A stretch of DNA of 50,828 bases from a virus: positions 1-50,828 of the IMG/VR virus record IMGVR_UViG_3300049489_000941, one strand, 5' to 3'. A program made the translations under genes and the position numbers. This document shows, piece by piece, positions 31,117 to 39,800 of this stretch. The notes beneath the pieces are model-generated. The model had not been told where the DNA came from. It worked only from the letters and a program-made list of their open reading frames with translations, and made no database searches. The stretch's first letter is position 1; the number at the start of each line of letters is the position of its first letter.

Positions 31117-31532
31117 GAAACTGTCTCCCTGTGGACGAAACCGGTGATCGTCACCGGAAGCTGAAACCAGTCAGTTTGCGCGATCATAGCGGTTACCACC
31201 GCGTTCGTCACGCGCCCGAATGCGGCGGGTGGGCCGACGCCCGAGCCTGCGAAAAAGTGCCCCCGGATCGCGTCGCCGAGAGCGTAGAGGTCGAAGAGGG
31301 GCCCCTCTGCCGGGGCGTAAACGTCGACCAGATAGTTGAAGGTCTCGCGGGTGTTGCCGTAGGTGCCAAGGCTCACGACGTCGGCTGCCACCGGCTGCAG
31401 CCGCTCTTGGACGTAGGCCACCCCGCGCTCGCGCGTGAAGGGCTGGCCCTGCCAATGGAAGACCTGCGGGATCCCGGGCACCAGCCGCAGCCGGTGGCGC
31501 AGGTCGCTCTGCAGGGGCCCCATCACGTTCAT
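31113..31532 (-). CDS. Tail terminator/completion protein (DUF4128-like)
   Basis: 139 residues. It follows the pattern of small tail terminators: LRHRLRLVPGIPQVFHWQGQ, TRERGVAYVQERLQPVAAD, ETFNYLVDVYAP, and a C-terminal QLPVTITGF. The position just upstream (in transcription) of the tube gene and after the HK97 gp10-like gene agrees. It would cap the tail tube and join the head connector. Overlaps of 4 bases on both sides. Confidence 0.75.
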   Translation of the reverse strand: MNVMGPLQSDLRHRLRLVPGIPQVFHWQGQPFTRERGVAYVQERLQPVAADVVSLGTYGNTRETFNYLVDVYAPAEGPLFDLYALGDAIRGHFFAGSGVGPPAAFGRVTNAVVTAMIAQTDWFQLPVTITGFVHRETVS

Positions 31533-31945
31533 GCCTTGTATCCCAGCGACACCGCATGTCGCGAAAGGTTGATTCCGTATCTCGCCGCCGCCGCCCTGAT
31601 CCAGCCCGAGTTCTGGGCAGACCAGCCGTCGTATTCCAGCTTGAAAATGTAGGCCGCGCTGTTCGCGATGGATAGCACCTTGCCGCTACTCATCAAGAGG
31701 GCTTCCGCGAACGGCGGCGCCGGGACCGAGTTCGGCCCATCGCCTTCCGACGGCGGGCTCGGGTGTGCGCCCGGCTCGCCGATGGCTGCCCAGAAGTTCG
31801 CCCGGGCAAAGCCGGTGTCGACCGGCGTGCCCTCGACCACGTCGTTCCACAGATCGATGTTCGTCGCGACGATCATCTTGTCGAGGTCTTTGCCGACCGC
31901 GTCGATCTTGGCCGCCCAGTTCGGGTCCATGGTGACCGTGATCAT
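31529..31945 (-). CDS. HK97 gp10-like tail completion protein
   Basis: 138 residues. NIDLWNDVVEGTPVDTGFARANFWA is the diagnostic segment of the gp10-like head-tail joining family, followed by SSGKVLSIANSAAYIFKLEYDG and WIRAAAARYGI. Preceded by an excellent ribosome site (AAAGGAGG). It lies in the connector cluster between stopper-like and terminator genes. Confidence 0.82.
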   Translation of the reverse strand: MITVTMDPNWAAKIDAVGKDLDKMIVATNIDLWNDVVEGTPVDTGFARANFWAAIGEPGAHPSPPSEGDGPNSVPAPPFAEALLMSSGKVLSIANSAAYIFKLEYDGWSAQNSGWIRAAAARYGINLSRHAVSLGYKA

Positions 31946-32322
31946 GTGGCCTCCTTTCGAACCCGGCAGTCGTGGTAGATCGGCTTGCCGTCCGGCGCGG
32001 TCGTCTTCACGTCCGTCACCGTCCAGCGCCCATCGCCCGGCCAGTCGATGGCGTCGCCCGGCTTGGGGTCGACCGGCATCCCCTTGGCTGGCAGGAGGAT
32101 GCGGCGGTTGTCGCGGTAGAGGAGGTCGCTCTGCATGGTGAGGTCCGGACCCCGGTTCAGGAAGACGCCCACCACCGCGTGCGGGATCTCTGTCACCGTC
32201 TGCCCGGAGGTGATCGGGTCGAAGGCCGACCGGTCAAACTGGACCAGCGTCACGACCGTGCCCGACCCGAAAGAGGCGATCAGCCTCTCTGCGGTCTCGC
32301 GCATGCGGTCGTAGTTCGGCAT
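31942..32322 (-). CDS. Head-tail stopper-like protein
   Basis: 126 residues. Mostly beta: GSGTVVTLVQFDRSAFDP, HAVVGVFLNRGPD, DNRRILLPAKGMPVDPKPGD, WTVTDVKTTAP. The GD.I..PGDG.WTV turn is typical of small neck/stopper proteins. Size and place in the connector cluster support it. No catalytic features. Confidence 0.7.
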   Translation of the reverse strand: MPNYDRMRETAERLIASFGSGTVVTLVQFDRSAFDPITSGQTVTEIPHAVVGVFLNRGPDLTMQSDLLYRDNRRILLPAKGMPVDPKPGDAIDWPGDGRWTVTDVKTTAPDGKPIYHDCRVRKEAT

Positions 32323-32328
32323 CGCTGG

Positions 32329-33051
32329 TCAGTCCCCCATCATCGCGCGGATGGCGCGCATTTCAGCCGTATTCGGCAGGCCCGCCGCGCCGCCGACGTT
32401 CGCGTCGTTCATCCCGTGCGAGAAGTTGCGCGGGGTCGGACGGGCGAAGCTGGGGCCCACGATAGGCGGGCGCCCGGGCATGTAGATGTCTTCGTTCAGG
32501 AGGGGTGCGAGGATGCCGGTGACGGCTGGGAGGCCGAGGTCCGTCACGGCACCCCCGCCCAAGGGGGGAGGGATTGCGGCCTCTCCCTTGGATGAGTTGC
32601 GGAGCGGGTCGAAATAGGTGACCGACAGGTCTCCGACCTTTTCCGTTTGCACTTCGGCACGCCGCCTGCCGTTCTCGAATTCGCCCTGTCCGCCGCCGGT
32701 CGTGACCGGCAGGAAGCCGTAGGCACTCGCCTTGGCAGCGACGATCTGGGCCAGCTTCACATCGTTCGGGATCTTGTCGCTCGGAACGGTCGGGCCGCCG
32801 TTGCGGTAGCGCCCGCCGACGCGGGGCCACGCGAGGGTCTGTTCGACCGTCGCGCGCCCGCCGCTGAAGTAGTAGATTTGCCCGTTCGAGACGTAGAGGG
32901 CGCCTTGGACGAGGTGCTGTTCTTTCGTGGTCTCATCCAGCGTCGACCAGAGTTCGTCGCCCATGGCCGCCATCCAGCGGTCGGCTTCGCCCACCGTGAC
33001 GAAGCTGTTGGCGTCCGCGACGCCCTGTCCGGTTTCAATGACCAGCGACAC
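32329..33051 (-). CDS. Head-tail adaptor, DnaT-like family
   Basis: 240 residues. The N-terminal 110 residues (VIETGQGVADANSFVTVGEADRWM, then LYVSNGQIYYFSGGRATVEQTLAWPR) match the family labelled putative DnaT-like ssDNA-binding protein, now regarded as a head-tail adaptor in phages by position. The second half is Gly/Pro-rich (AIPPPLGGGAVTDLG; RPPIVGPSFARPTPRNF), perhaps flexible. It overlaps the preceding gene end by 17 bases. The name DnaT-like should not be read as a replication role. Confidence 0.78.
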   Translation of the reverse strand: MSLVIETGQGVADANSFVTVGEADRWMAAMGDELWSTLDETTKEQHLVQGALYVSNGQIYYFSGGRATVEQTLAWPRVGGRYRNGGPTVPSDKIPNDVKLAQIVAAKASAYGFLPVTTGGGQGEFENGRRRAEVQTEKVGDLSVTYFDPLRNSSKGEAAIPPPLGGGAVTDLGLPAVTGILAPLLNEDIYMPGRPPIVGPSFARPTPRNFSHGMNDANVGGAAGLPNTAEMRAIRAMMGD

Positions 33052-33592
33052 CCGGCTGCACTCCTGCGCTGGCGAGACGGTTGACCAGTTCCTGAACCGG
33101 GCCGTTCGCCTTGATCTGATGTTGCTGCAGGACGCGCTGCAGGTATCCCTTCAGGGTCTCCCCGTTCTCGCGGTGCTTGGCAAAAGCTGCCTTCCACGCC
33201 GCGTTCAGCGCGGATCCCGTGAGGGCGGGCCCGCCGATGTGTCCCGTGGCCGCCACGGCCTTCACAGCGGCCACCGCGACGCCTTCGACGTCTGCGGGCG
33301 TGCCGCCCTCTGCCGGGGCCACAGGGGCCGCTGGCGCGTCTCCCCCGGGCTCGTTGCCGTCATCATCCTTGTCGTCGTCGTCATCCAGTTCATCGTCGCC
33401 GAATTCGCCAGCCTGCATCAGGGCCGGGACGTGAACGTGCGGGACGAGGATGACCCGCCCGTTGTCCGCGAGGCGCCGCAGCACCTTGCCGTCGATCTTC
33501 GGGTCGACGATCTCATCGCCGGGCGCGTATCCCTTGCCCATGATGGTGACCGCGTATTTGGCGCGGTAGCGGGTCGTGATCTGTGCTTCCAT
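33035..33592 (-). CDS. Acidic-linker protein between capsid and connector genes
   Basis: 185 residues from ATG 33592 (GGGAG upstream). Residues 1-58 form a small beta module (YAVTIMGKGYAPGDEIVDPK, RLADNGRVILVPHVHV). An extremely acidic linker (DDELDDDDDKDDDGNE, ~66-81) and an Ala/Pro stretch follow, then a helical C-terminus (LNAAWKAAFAKHRENGETLK). Function unknown; it could decorate the capsid or bridge it to the neck. The stretch of Asp codons is unusual for this genome. Confidence 0.7.
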   Translation of the reverse strand: MEAQITTRYRAKYAVTIMGKGYAPGDEIVDPKIDGKVLRRLADNGRVILVPHVHVPALMQAGEFGDDELDDDDDKDDDGNEPGGDAPAAPVAPAEGGTPADVEGVAVAAVKAVAATGHIGGPALTGSALNAAWKAAFAKHRENGETLKGYLQRVLQQHQIKANGPVQELVNRLASAGVQPGVAGH

Positions 33593-33607
33593 GGTCGGCT
33601 CTCCCTT

Positions 33608-33649
33608 GAATGAAAGAACCCGGCAAGCAGGCCGCTCCTGCCTGCCGGG
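33608..33649 (-). terminator. Leftward terminator after the major capsid gene
   Basis: CCCGGCAAGCAGG (33619-33631) and CCTGCCTGCCGGG (33637-33649) make a 13-bp stem with one G-U and a 5-base loop. On the - strand the tail reads TTCTTTCATTC. It follows the capsid stop codon by 32 bases, which would allow high capsid expression with reduced read-through to tail genes. Confidence 0.8.
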
Positions 33650-33681
33650 CCCGTAATGGTCCGACGCGGGTCTTGTCCGCG

Positions 33682-34704
33682 TCAGGCGATGGCGTCTTCG
33701 ATGAACAGGCCCAGATCGTCCGCCACTTTCTCGTGGGTGAACGCCAGTTCCAGTTCGAAGCGGTCGGACCGGATCGGGTCCATCCGGAAGGACGACACCC
33801 GCTGGCCATACTCGCCCGCGCCCGCGTAACCGGCCCAGACGAAGCTGTAGCCTGCCGACGGGGTCATCAGGCCGGGGGTCGGTGCCGCGTGGACCAGCAG
33901 CGCGCCCTTCGAGTTGCCGATGAAGGCGTTCGAGTGAGGCACGCCTTCGGGCGCGGTGTTGACGATGGCCGACATGACTTCGATGCGGTCGATTTCGAAC
34001 AGCGCGGCCAGAGCCTGCCGGGTCACCATGGCAGGCGCACCGGGCGTCTGGCCATACTTGATCCGGTCGATGATCGCGTCGTTTTCGGTCAGTGCCGTGT
34101 AGGTCTCGTGGCCGAGCAGGAGGACGTTCGCGGCGACGCCGTTGCGGAGGAGGAATTGGTCCCGCCACCGCTTGATGTCCTTCACGGGTTCCGAGGCCGC
34201 GTCGTTCCACTGCAGGAATTCGCCAGCAGCGGGGGTGCCGGAGACGCCCTGAACGTAGTTCGACCACGCGCCCGGGGTGAAGTATTTCGTCGCGAATTCG
34301 ACTTCCCGGCGGATGAGGCCCTTCTGGGTCACCCACATCGTCGCCTCGCGGTCGACGTTGATCGGTTCGTCAGCGTTCGCACGAAGCTGGTCATCCACAT
34401 CGCGGTGAACGCCCCAGACCGGGCAGTAGTAGGGCTGCATCTCGATGTTGTAGCCGCCGCCCGCCGTCTCGGTGGAGGGTGCGCGCTTCTTCATCTCATC
34501 CCGGTTCCAGTCACCGTGCGGATACACGATGTAAAGGTCGGACTGCTTCATCACCGGAACGCGCGGGAAAATGCGGTCGGAGACGAACATCGATGCCGAT
34601 TGCATCATCGCCAAGCTGATATTGGTCAGCGGGCGGTTAACGTGGACGTCGGAGGGGGTGATGGTCTTGCGAACGACCCCGGACGCCTGTGCGACATTAA
34701 GCAT
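33682..34704 (-). CDS. Major capsid protein (capsid E-like)
   Basis: 340 residues with GGGAGG before ATG 34704. The sequence fits the phage major capsid protein E type: early SDRIFPRVPVMKQSDLYIVY, PYYCPVWGVHRDVDDQLRAN, the long helix ATMWVTQKGLIRREVEFATKY, then KDIKRWRDQF, NVLLLGHETYTALTENDAII, ALAALFEIDRIEVMSAIVN, and the C-terminal FRMDPIRSDRFELELAF. Order after protease, scaffold and decoration genes is typical of the HK97-fold capsid cassette. No N-terminal delta-domain is visible, so scaffolding is separate. Confidence 0.9.
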   Translation of the reverse strand: MLNVAQASGVVRKTITPSDVHVNRPLTNISLAMMQSASMFVSDRIFPRVPVMKQSDLYIVYPHGDWNRDEMKKRAPSTETAGGGYNIEMQPYYCPVWGVHRDVDDQLRANADEPINVDREATMWVTQKGLIRREVEFATKYFTPGAWSNYVQGVSGTPAAGEFLQWNDAASEPVKDIKRWRDQFLLRNGVAANVLLLGHETYTALTENDAIIDRIKYGQTPGAPAMVTRQALAALFEIDRIEVMSAIVNTAPEGVPHSNAFIGNSKGALLVHAAPTPGLMTPSAGYSFVWAGYAGAGEYGQRVSSFRMDPIRSDRFELELAFTHEKVADDLGLFIEDAIA

Positions 34705-34718
34705 TTGTGCGTCCTCCC

Positions 34719-35066
34719 TCAGACTGCAAGCTGGACTTCGATGATCTCGCCCGCGACCGTCGCGCCGACGATAGCGGTTCCGGCGGTGCCACCTGCGATG
34801 GCCTCACCGTTTGCGTTCGCACCGACCTGTGCGCCGAGGGCGACCGGGCCGCCTGCGCGCACCTTGGCGATGCCGCCGATCACCACGCCGACGGCATGTC
34901 CCGCCTCCAGCGCGTTGATCAGGGTGACGCCGATGACGTCGTCACCGACCGCAGTCGCCAGATCGGCGGTGCGGGGCTTCGTGGTCGAAGCCTTGACGAA
35001 GACGTATTGGGCCAGAGGCCCGCCCGCTTCGTAGGATACGGCCTGAATGCCTTCCTGAAGTGCCAT
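34719..35066 (-). CDS. Capsid decoration protein (DUF2190-like)
   Basis: 115 residues, nearly all small beta-strand units rich in Ala, Gly and Val (EAGGPLAQYVFVKASTTKPR, DVIGVTLINALEAGHAVGVV, GGIAKVRAGGPVALGAQVG, TAIVGATVAGEIIEVQL). This matches the small cement proteins found directly before the major capsid gene. It would stabilise the capsid from outside. GGAGGG ribosome site. Confidence 0.82.
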   Translation of the reverse strand: MALQEGIQAVSYEAGGPLAQYVFVKASTTKPRTADLATAVGDDVIGVTLINALEAGHAVGVVIGGIAKVRAGGPVALGAQVGANANGEAIAGGTAGTAIVGATVAGEIIEVQLAV

Positions 35067-35079
35067 TGTGAACCCTCCC

Positions 35080-35853
35080 TCAGTTCATGGCCCGATCACG
35101 TTCGGCGAGGAACCGGCTGTAGAGGGCCGGGTTCTGTGCCAGAACGTCATCGTAAGCCTTGGCGAAGGTGATGTTCTCAGCCTTCTGTTTCGCTTTAGCC
35201 AGAGTCTCGATCTCCGCTTCGGCGTCGCTTTTCTGCACGAGGTGTGCAGGCAGGCCGGTGGAGCGGAGCGAGTCTTCGACCGCGTTCGATGCCGCCTTGA
35301 GGACGCGCACCAGTTCCTTGCTGTCCGCCTCATCCATGGCGCCCATGGCGCGCTTCAGGATGGGGGCGAATTCGTCGGCCTTGACCGGGAGACCGCGCAT
35401 GTCGGTCGAGATCTGGACGGCGACTTTCTTGATCTCGCGTTCCTCATCGAGTTGCGCGAGTTGCTTCGCGGCGGAGGCGTTCGCCTTGCGCAGCTTGATG
35501 ATCTCGGCTGCGACCAGCGGGTCGGCGGCCTTCAGGATGGGGTCTTCGTCGTCAGCGCCAGAGCCTTTGGCGGCTTCGGCGACGGCCAGACGCTTCTGCA
35601 GGTCCGCGATGGTCGCGTCCTTCGTTGCGCTGTCCGCATTGGCCTTGGCCACGCTCCCCTGAAGATCGGCGATGGTCTTCGTCGCCTCTCCCATTTGCGC
35701 GACCATCTTTTCCAGATCGGTCATAGGTTTCCCTCCGTTGCTGCGGTCATCCCGCTTGAAAATCGTCACGACGGCGTTCGGGTCCGCCCCCGCGTCGACA
35801 ATGGAAATCTCGTTCAGACGCAGTTTGGTCAGCCGGTAGCGTTTCTGGGTCAT
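35080..35853 (-). CDS. Capsid scaffolding protein
   Basis: 257 residues. An N-terminal basic strand (RYRLTKLRLNEISIVDAGAD) is followed by a long coiled coil (VAQMGEATKTIADLQGSVAK; TKDATIADLQKRLAVAEAAK; EIIKLRKANASAAKQLAQL) and a C-terminal helix FAKAYDDVLAQNPALYSRFL of the type that contacts capsid protein. The N-terminus resembles the end of phage proteases, hinting that protease and scaffold were once one gene; it overlaps the XkdF-like gene by 4 bases. Confidence 0.82.
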   Translation of the reverse strand: MTQKRYRLTKLRLNEISIVDAGADPNAVVTIFKRDDRSNGGKPMTDLEKMVAQMGEATKTIADLQGSVAKANADSATKDATIADLQKRLAVAEAAKGSGADDEDPILKAADPLVAAEIIKLRKANASAAKQLAQLDEEREIKKVAVQISTDMRGLPVKADEFAPILKRAMGAMDEADSKELVRVLKAASNAVEDSLRSTGLPAHLVQKSDAEAEIETLAKAKQKAENITFAKAYDDVLAQNPALYSRFLAERDRAMN

Positions 35854-36263
35854 ACCGGTGTCCTCGTGCCTTTGCCGCCAATCGAAAACGCCGCGAGGGT
35901 GCCGTCCTTGATCATGTCCCAGACAAGCTGGTCGTGAACCTTGGCGACCACCCAGAGGGCGTCGACGTCTGCGCTCATGTGCGGGGGGCGGAAGTCTCCG
36001 GCGAGGACCGCCATCTCGACGATCTCGCCACCGGCAATCGGTTTGCCGTCCGGGCCGGGGATATGCATCACCCCCATCGTGCGCCCGCTTTTCATGAATT
36101 CGTGGACGGCCTCGCGCAGGTCTTCCGGGTCGATGGCGTCGCCCTGCGTGTCATGCAGGAGCGTGCCCTTCGCCTTGCTGACGTAGGCGTATCCGCCCAC
36201 CAGCCGACGGTCCGGATCCCGGGCCGCCTTGGCAAAGTCCACGCTGATCTTGAAATCGTCCAT
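35850..36263 (-). CDS. Prohead protease, XkdF-like serine protease
   Basis: 137 residues. Pattern VGGYAYVSKAKGTLLHDTQG, EDLREAVHEFMKSGRTMG, MHIPGPDGKPIAGGEIVEM and a C-terminal WDMIKDGTLAAFSIGGKGTR match XkdF-type phage proteases, with His67 and Ser127 as catalytic candidates. It would cleave scaffold and perhaps other head proteins during maturation. The ribosome site is weak (GGCGGA) and the upstream 70 bases are AT-rich with an inverted repeat. Ends with a 4-base overlap into the scaffold gene. Confidence 0.82.
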   Translation of the reverse strand: MDDFKISVDFAKAARDPDRRLVGGYAYVSKAKGTLLHDTQGDAIDPEDLREAVHEFMKSGRTMGVMHIPGPDGKPIAGGEIVEMAVLAGDFRPPHMSADVDALWVVAKVHDQLVWDMIKDGTLAAFSIGGKGTRTPV

Positions 36264-36291
36264 CGGTCCGCCGTGCTTCGTTCCGACGGTT

Positions 36292-36332
36292 TGACCATTG
36301 CTTGCACAAGCAAGGCAAGAAAAAACGTTTTG
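36292..36332 (-). promoter_or_regulatory. AT-rich intergenic island with inverted repeats
   Basis: Between two late genes lies a 16-bp perfect inverted repeat TTGCTTG-CA-CAAGCAA (36298-36313) and a nearby AAAACGTTTT (36322-36331). This is the most AT-rich gap of the late arm and precedes the protease/scaffold/capsid genes. It may be an internal late promoter/operator or a terminator-processing site. No clear -35/-10 pair was found, so the function is open. Confidence 0.4.
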
Positions 36333-36833
36333 TTAAACGCGGTCGTCTGGCGGGGTGCCGAGGAAGGCCGCGACCGCCTTTTCGACGTCGCCGTCGATCA
36401 GGTGTTCCCAGTCTTCGCCTGCGGCCTCGAGGTCTTCGGCCATCATTGCAGTTTCCAGCAACATGTAGAACGGGAACCCGATGGTCTCCGCCGGGGTCTG
36501 CCCCGACAGGCCGTAGTGCGCCTCGACGCTGCGAACGATGCCCGCGCCCGCCTCATCGGCGTTCCAGACGTCACTCAGGGGCAGGTAGCGGTTCTGCCGC
36601 CCCAGCAGGATCTGCACGGCGTTGTCGATCAGCACCCGCACGAAGTCCGGGCCGTTCTCCGGCTCGGCTCCGCTATCCGCCCGCTCGCGCTCGGCATAAA
36701 TCTTCGCCATCGTGTTGCGGATCAGCGCCTCGATCACCGCCGGGCTGCCAAGGTAATAGTCGCGGTCATCTCCGCGCGGCAGCCCGAAGGGCATGTCCGG
36801 CGCAATCCAGTCAGGCGTCATGCCATCCTCCAT
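36333..36833 (-). CDS. Unknown late protein between polyenzyme and protease
   Basis: 166 residues, ATG overlapping the stop of the giant gene by one base; an alternative ATG lies four codons in. Helical, acidic overall: YLGSPAVIEALIRNTMAKIYAERERAD, PDFVRVLIDNAVQILLGRQN, FYMLLETAMMAEDLEAAG, DVEKAVAAFLG. No recognised family. Translational coupling to the polyenzyme gene suggests a partner such as an inhibitor or a chaperone for head loading, but this is inference. Confidence 0.7.
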   Translation of the reverse strand: MEDGMTPDWIAPDMPFGLPRGDDRDYYLGSPAVIEALIRNTMAKIYAERERADSGAEPENGPDFVRVLIDNAVQILLGRQNRYLPLSDVWNADEAGAGIVRSVEAHYGLSGQTPAETIGFPFYMLLETAMMAEDLEAAGEDWEHLIDGDVEKAVAAFLGTPPDDRV

Positions 36834-39800
36834 CAGTGAATTTCCGGGTCGTCATTGCCGATGATCAGCACTTCGACGATGGTCTTGCCCTTCATGGTGT
36901 TGCCGAAAAAGTCGTCATTGCCGTTGCTGGTGTAGACCTTGACCGGGATGATCTTGGTATTCTTCGGCAGGATGATCTCATGTTCGCTGCCGAGCCCGAT
37001 CTGACCTGCGGATGAGGTCTTCGTCGTCTTGTCGGTGACGCCGACGTAGGCCGCCTTCGCCCCGGGCGCGAATTTCATCTTCAGCGCCACCTCGCCATAC
37101 CAGACCCCCGGCATGATCGAGGTCGACGACAGGGCCGGGATGTTCAGCACGTCGCCAAGGGACGCCTGCCATTCCTTCACGCTGGCGTAGGCCGGGATTT
37201 TCCGCCCGACCACCAGACCGGGCGGCATTTCGTAGACGCCTTCGCTCAGGTCTTTCGCGTTCTGCATGGCCGTGTCGAACAGCTTGTCCCCTTTCTTGCC
37301 GGTGAAAAGGGCCGCCTGCATCTGCGCCCACCCGGCGTCGCTCTTGCCGCTGACGTGCGCCTTCATGGCCTTCTGGGCCTTCAGGGGTTGGCTGTAGGTC
37401 ATATCCTTCAGCTTGCCCGCCAGCGCGGTGTTGGGCTTCAGGACCGTCATCGGCATGCTGTCCCAGAACGCCTTTGCCTGCGCTCCGCCGACCGACCCGC
37501 TCTTGATGTAGCCGCCGATCTTCGATGCGCCGGGCGTCCATGGGCCCTTGGACTTGAATTTGGCCGAAATCCCGGCCATCGCGCCGCCAATCGACCCGCC
37601 GCCTTCGAAGCCGATCACCTTCTCGGTCGTGATCGCCTGACCGACGCTCTGCAGGTAGCCGATCAGGTGCGACTTGTAGCCCGAGACGTGCTTGTTCGCG
37701 CCGCCGGGGAGGCTCTGCTTTACGCTGTCCGGCAGGCTGGCGAAGCCCGGGACCGTGATGTCGAGTTCCATCAGGCCCTTGATGTCGTTCTTCATCGCCT
37801 TGGCGTAGAGGGCCTGCACGCTGGCGTTGTTCGTATCGTTCACTTCGGGCTTGGACGACAGCGGGTTGCCACCGTTGAAGGCCGCGAAGTTCGGCGGCTC
37901 GGGGATGCCCTTGGCGTCAAACTGGACGATGGAGGTGGTCTTTTCGTAGATCACCCCGCCGGTCGTGTAGGTCTCGATCTTCGACCCGTCGGGCAGGTTG
38001 ACCGTCTTCGCGGTCTTGCCGGTCAGGGCATCCGCGCCGATGCTGATCGCCGCCTCTTGGGCCTTTTTCTTCGGGGCCGCCGGAGTGGCGTCGATGGCCG
38101 CTTGCCCACCCAAGGCCGCGACGACGTTCGCGGCATAGGTCTTGGCCTTCATCGAGAAGCTGTTGCTGCCCTTGATCATGGCCGAGAGGGCCTGAACCTT
38201 GACCGCCGCGTCCGGATCCCCGGAGGTCGCGATCTTGGCGATCTCGTTTGCCAGCGCGTTCAACTTCAGGTTCGGGTTCGCGGGCGACGACAGTTTCGGC
38301 ATGACCGGCATGGCGGTCGGGACCGTCAGCACCGGCTGGGCCGCCGGTTTCGGCACGCTCGACGCCGCCGTCTCTGCAAGGTTGGCCGCTTCGATCTGGG
38401 CTCCGAGGTTCGTCGGGTCGCCCTTCGCCGCCCAGTCCGGGTGAAGCATGTTCGTCCCGGGCGCGGTCATCCCGCTCTCTTTCAGGGCCATGGTGACGTT
38501 TGCCGGGGTCACCTTGTTTGCTCCGGTCACCAGCCCGCCGTCGCCTGCCTTGGCCGCGTCCTGCAGCTTGAGGGCGGCCTGCGCTTCACCGACGCTCTGG
38601 ACGCTCTTGAATGCCTGTTTGTAGAGCCCGTAGTTCGTCGACAACTTGGCCTTGGTCGAAGTCGGGACATAGAAGGTCGCCGCGACGCCCGTCGTGTCGC
38701 CCGCGAAGGCCGCCTTCGACGCTTTTTCCAGCTTCTGACTGTAAAAGTTCGCGGACGACCCCGTCATCTTGGCTTCGAAGTTCATGGCCTCGATGGTCTG
38801 CGCCTGAATGACCGTGTCGAGGTTCTTCGCATCATGCAGGTTGGCCAGCATCTGGACGTTCGGGTCCGGGTGCGCGAAACCGTCCTTGGTCGTGCCGGTG
38901 GTCGCAATGTCGAGGCTGGCCGTCGAGGCGAAGTCTGCCGTCATGGCTTTCGCCTTGACGGACATGTCCATCACCCGGTCCTCCATCTTCAGTTGGAGGT
39001 TCGTCATCGTGGTGTTTTGGGCCTTATCCCAATGGTTCACCATGGCGCTGACGGCTTCCTGTTTCAGGATGGTGCCGCCCAGTTCGTCGGTCTCGCCAAG
39101 CCCCGCGAGGGCCTTCTGCATGCTGTTGACGATCTGTTCCTGCGTCATCTTGCCGAACACCTTCGCGGCGGTCGGGTTCTTGGTCGCGTCGCGCAGGGTG
39201 TCGAGTTCGGTGACGTTGCTCTTGAAGGCATCGCCTTTCAGGCCGCCTTGGGCGCGGTAGAGCATCGACCCGCCGGGGTCGACCATGACCGTCTTGCCGG
39301 TCGCCGCGTCGATCATCAGGTTGTCGAACGACAGGCCGACGGCATCCCAGTTCGCCATCAGCGCGTGCGCTGCGAAGTCTTCCTGCGCTGCCTTGACGTG
39401 CGCGGCATTGTTCTGGTCAAACGGCTTCAGGTCCATCATCTTGGACGCCACGCCGATGCCGCCCTTGTGTGCCTCGCCGAGATTGATCAGCTTCATCTCG
39501 GGAACGGCGACGCCCATCATCCCGTAGAGTTTGGCCGACGTCACTTCGTTGAACGCCATCCCGGCGGTGTCGTAGGACTTCACCATCCAAGTGTCGCCTG
39601 CCGCGTCCTTGTAAACCGCACCGGCTGCCGACCCGCCCGGCTTCGCGCCGACCTTGGTCATGTCCGACAACTTCATCGGATCCTTGAAGGTGCCGATGGG
39701 CTGGGTGTAGAGGTCCGCGTCCGGCGCCTTCGGCTTGGCGGGCTTCGTCGTGCCGCTGCCGAGCCCCATCGAGGCGCCTGCAAACTTCTTGCCCATCCCC

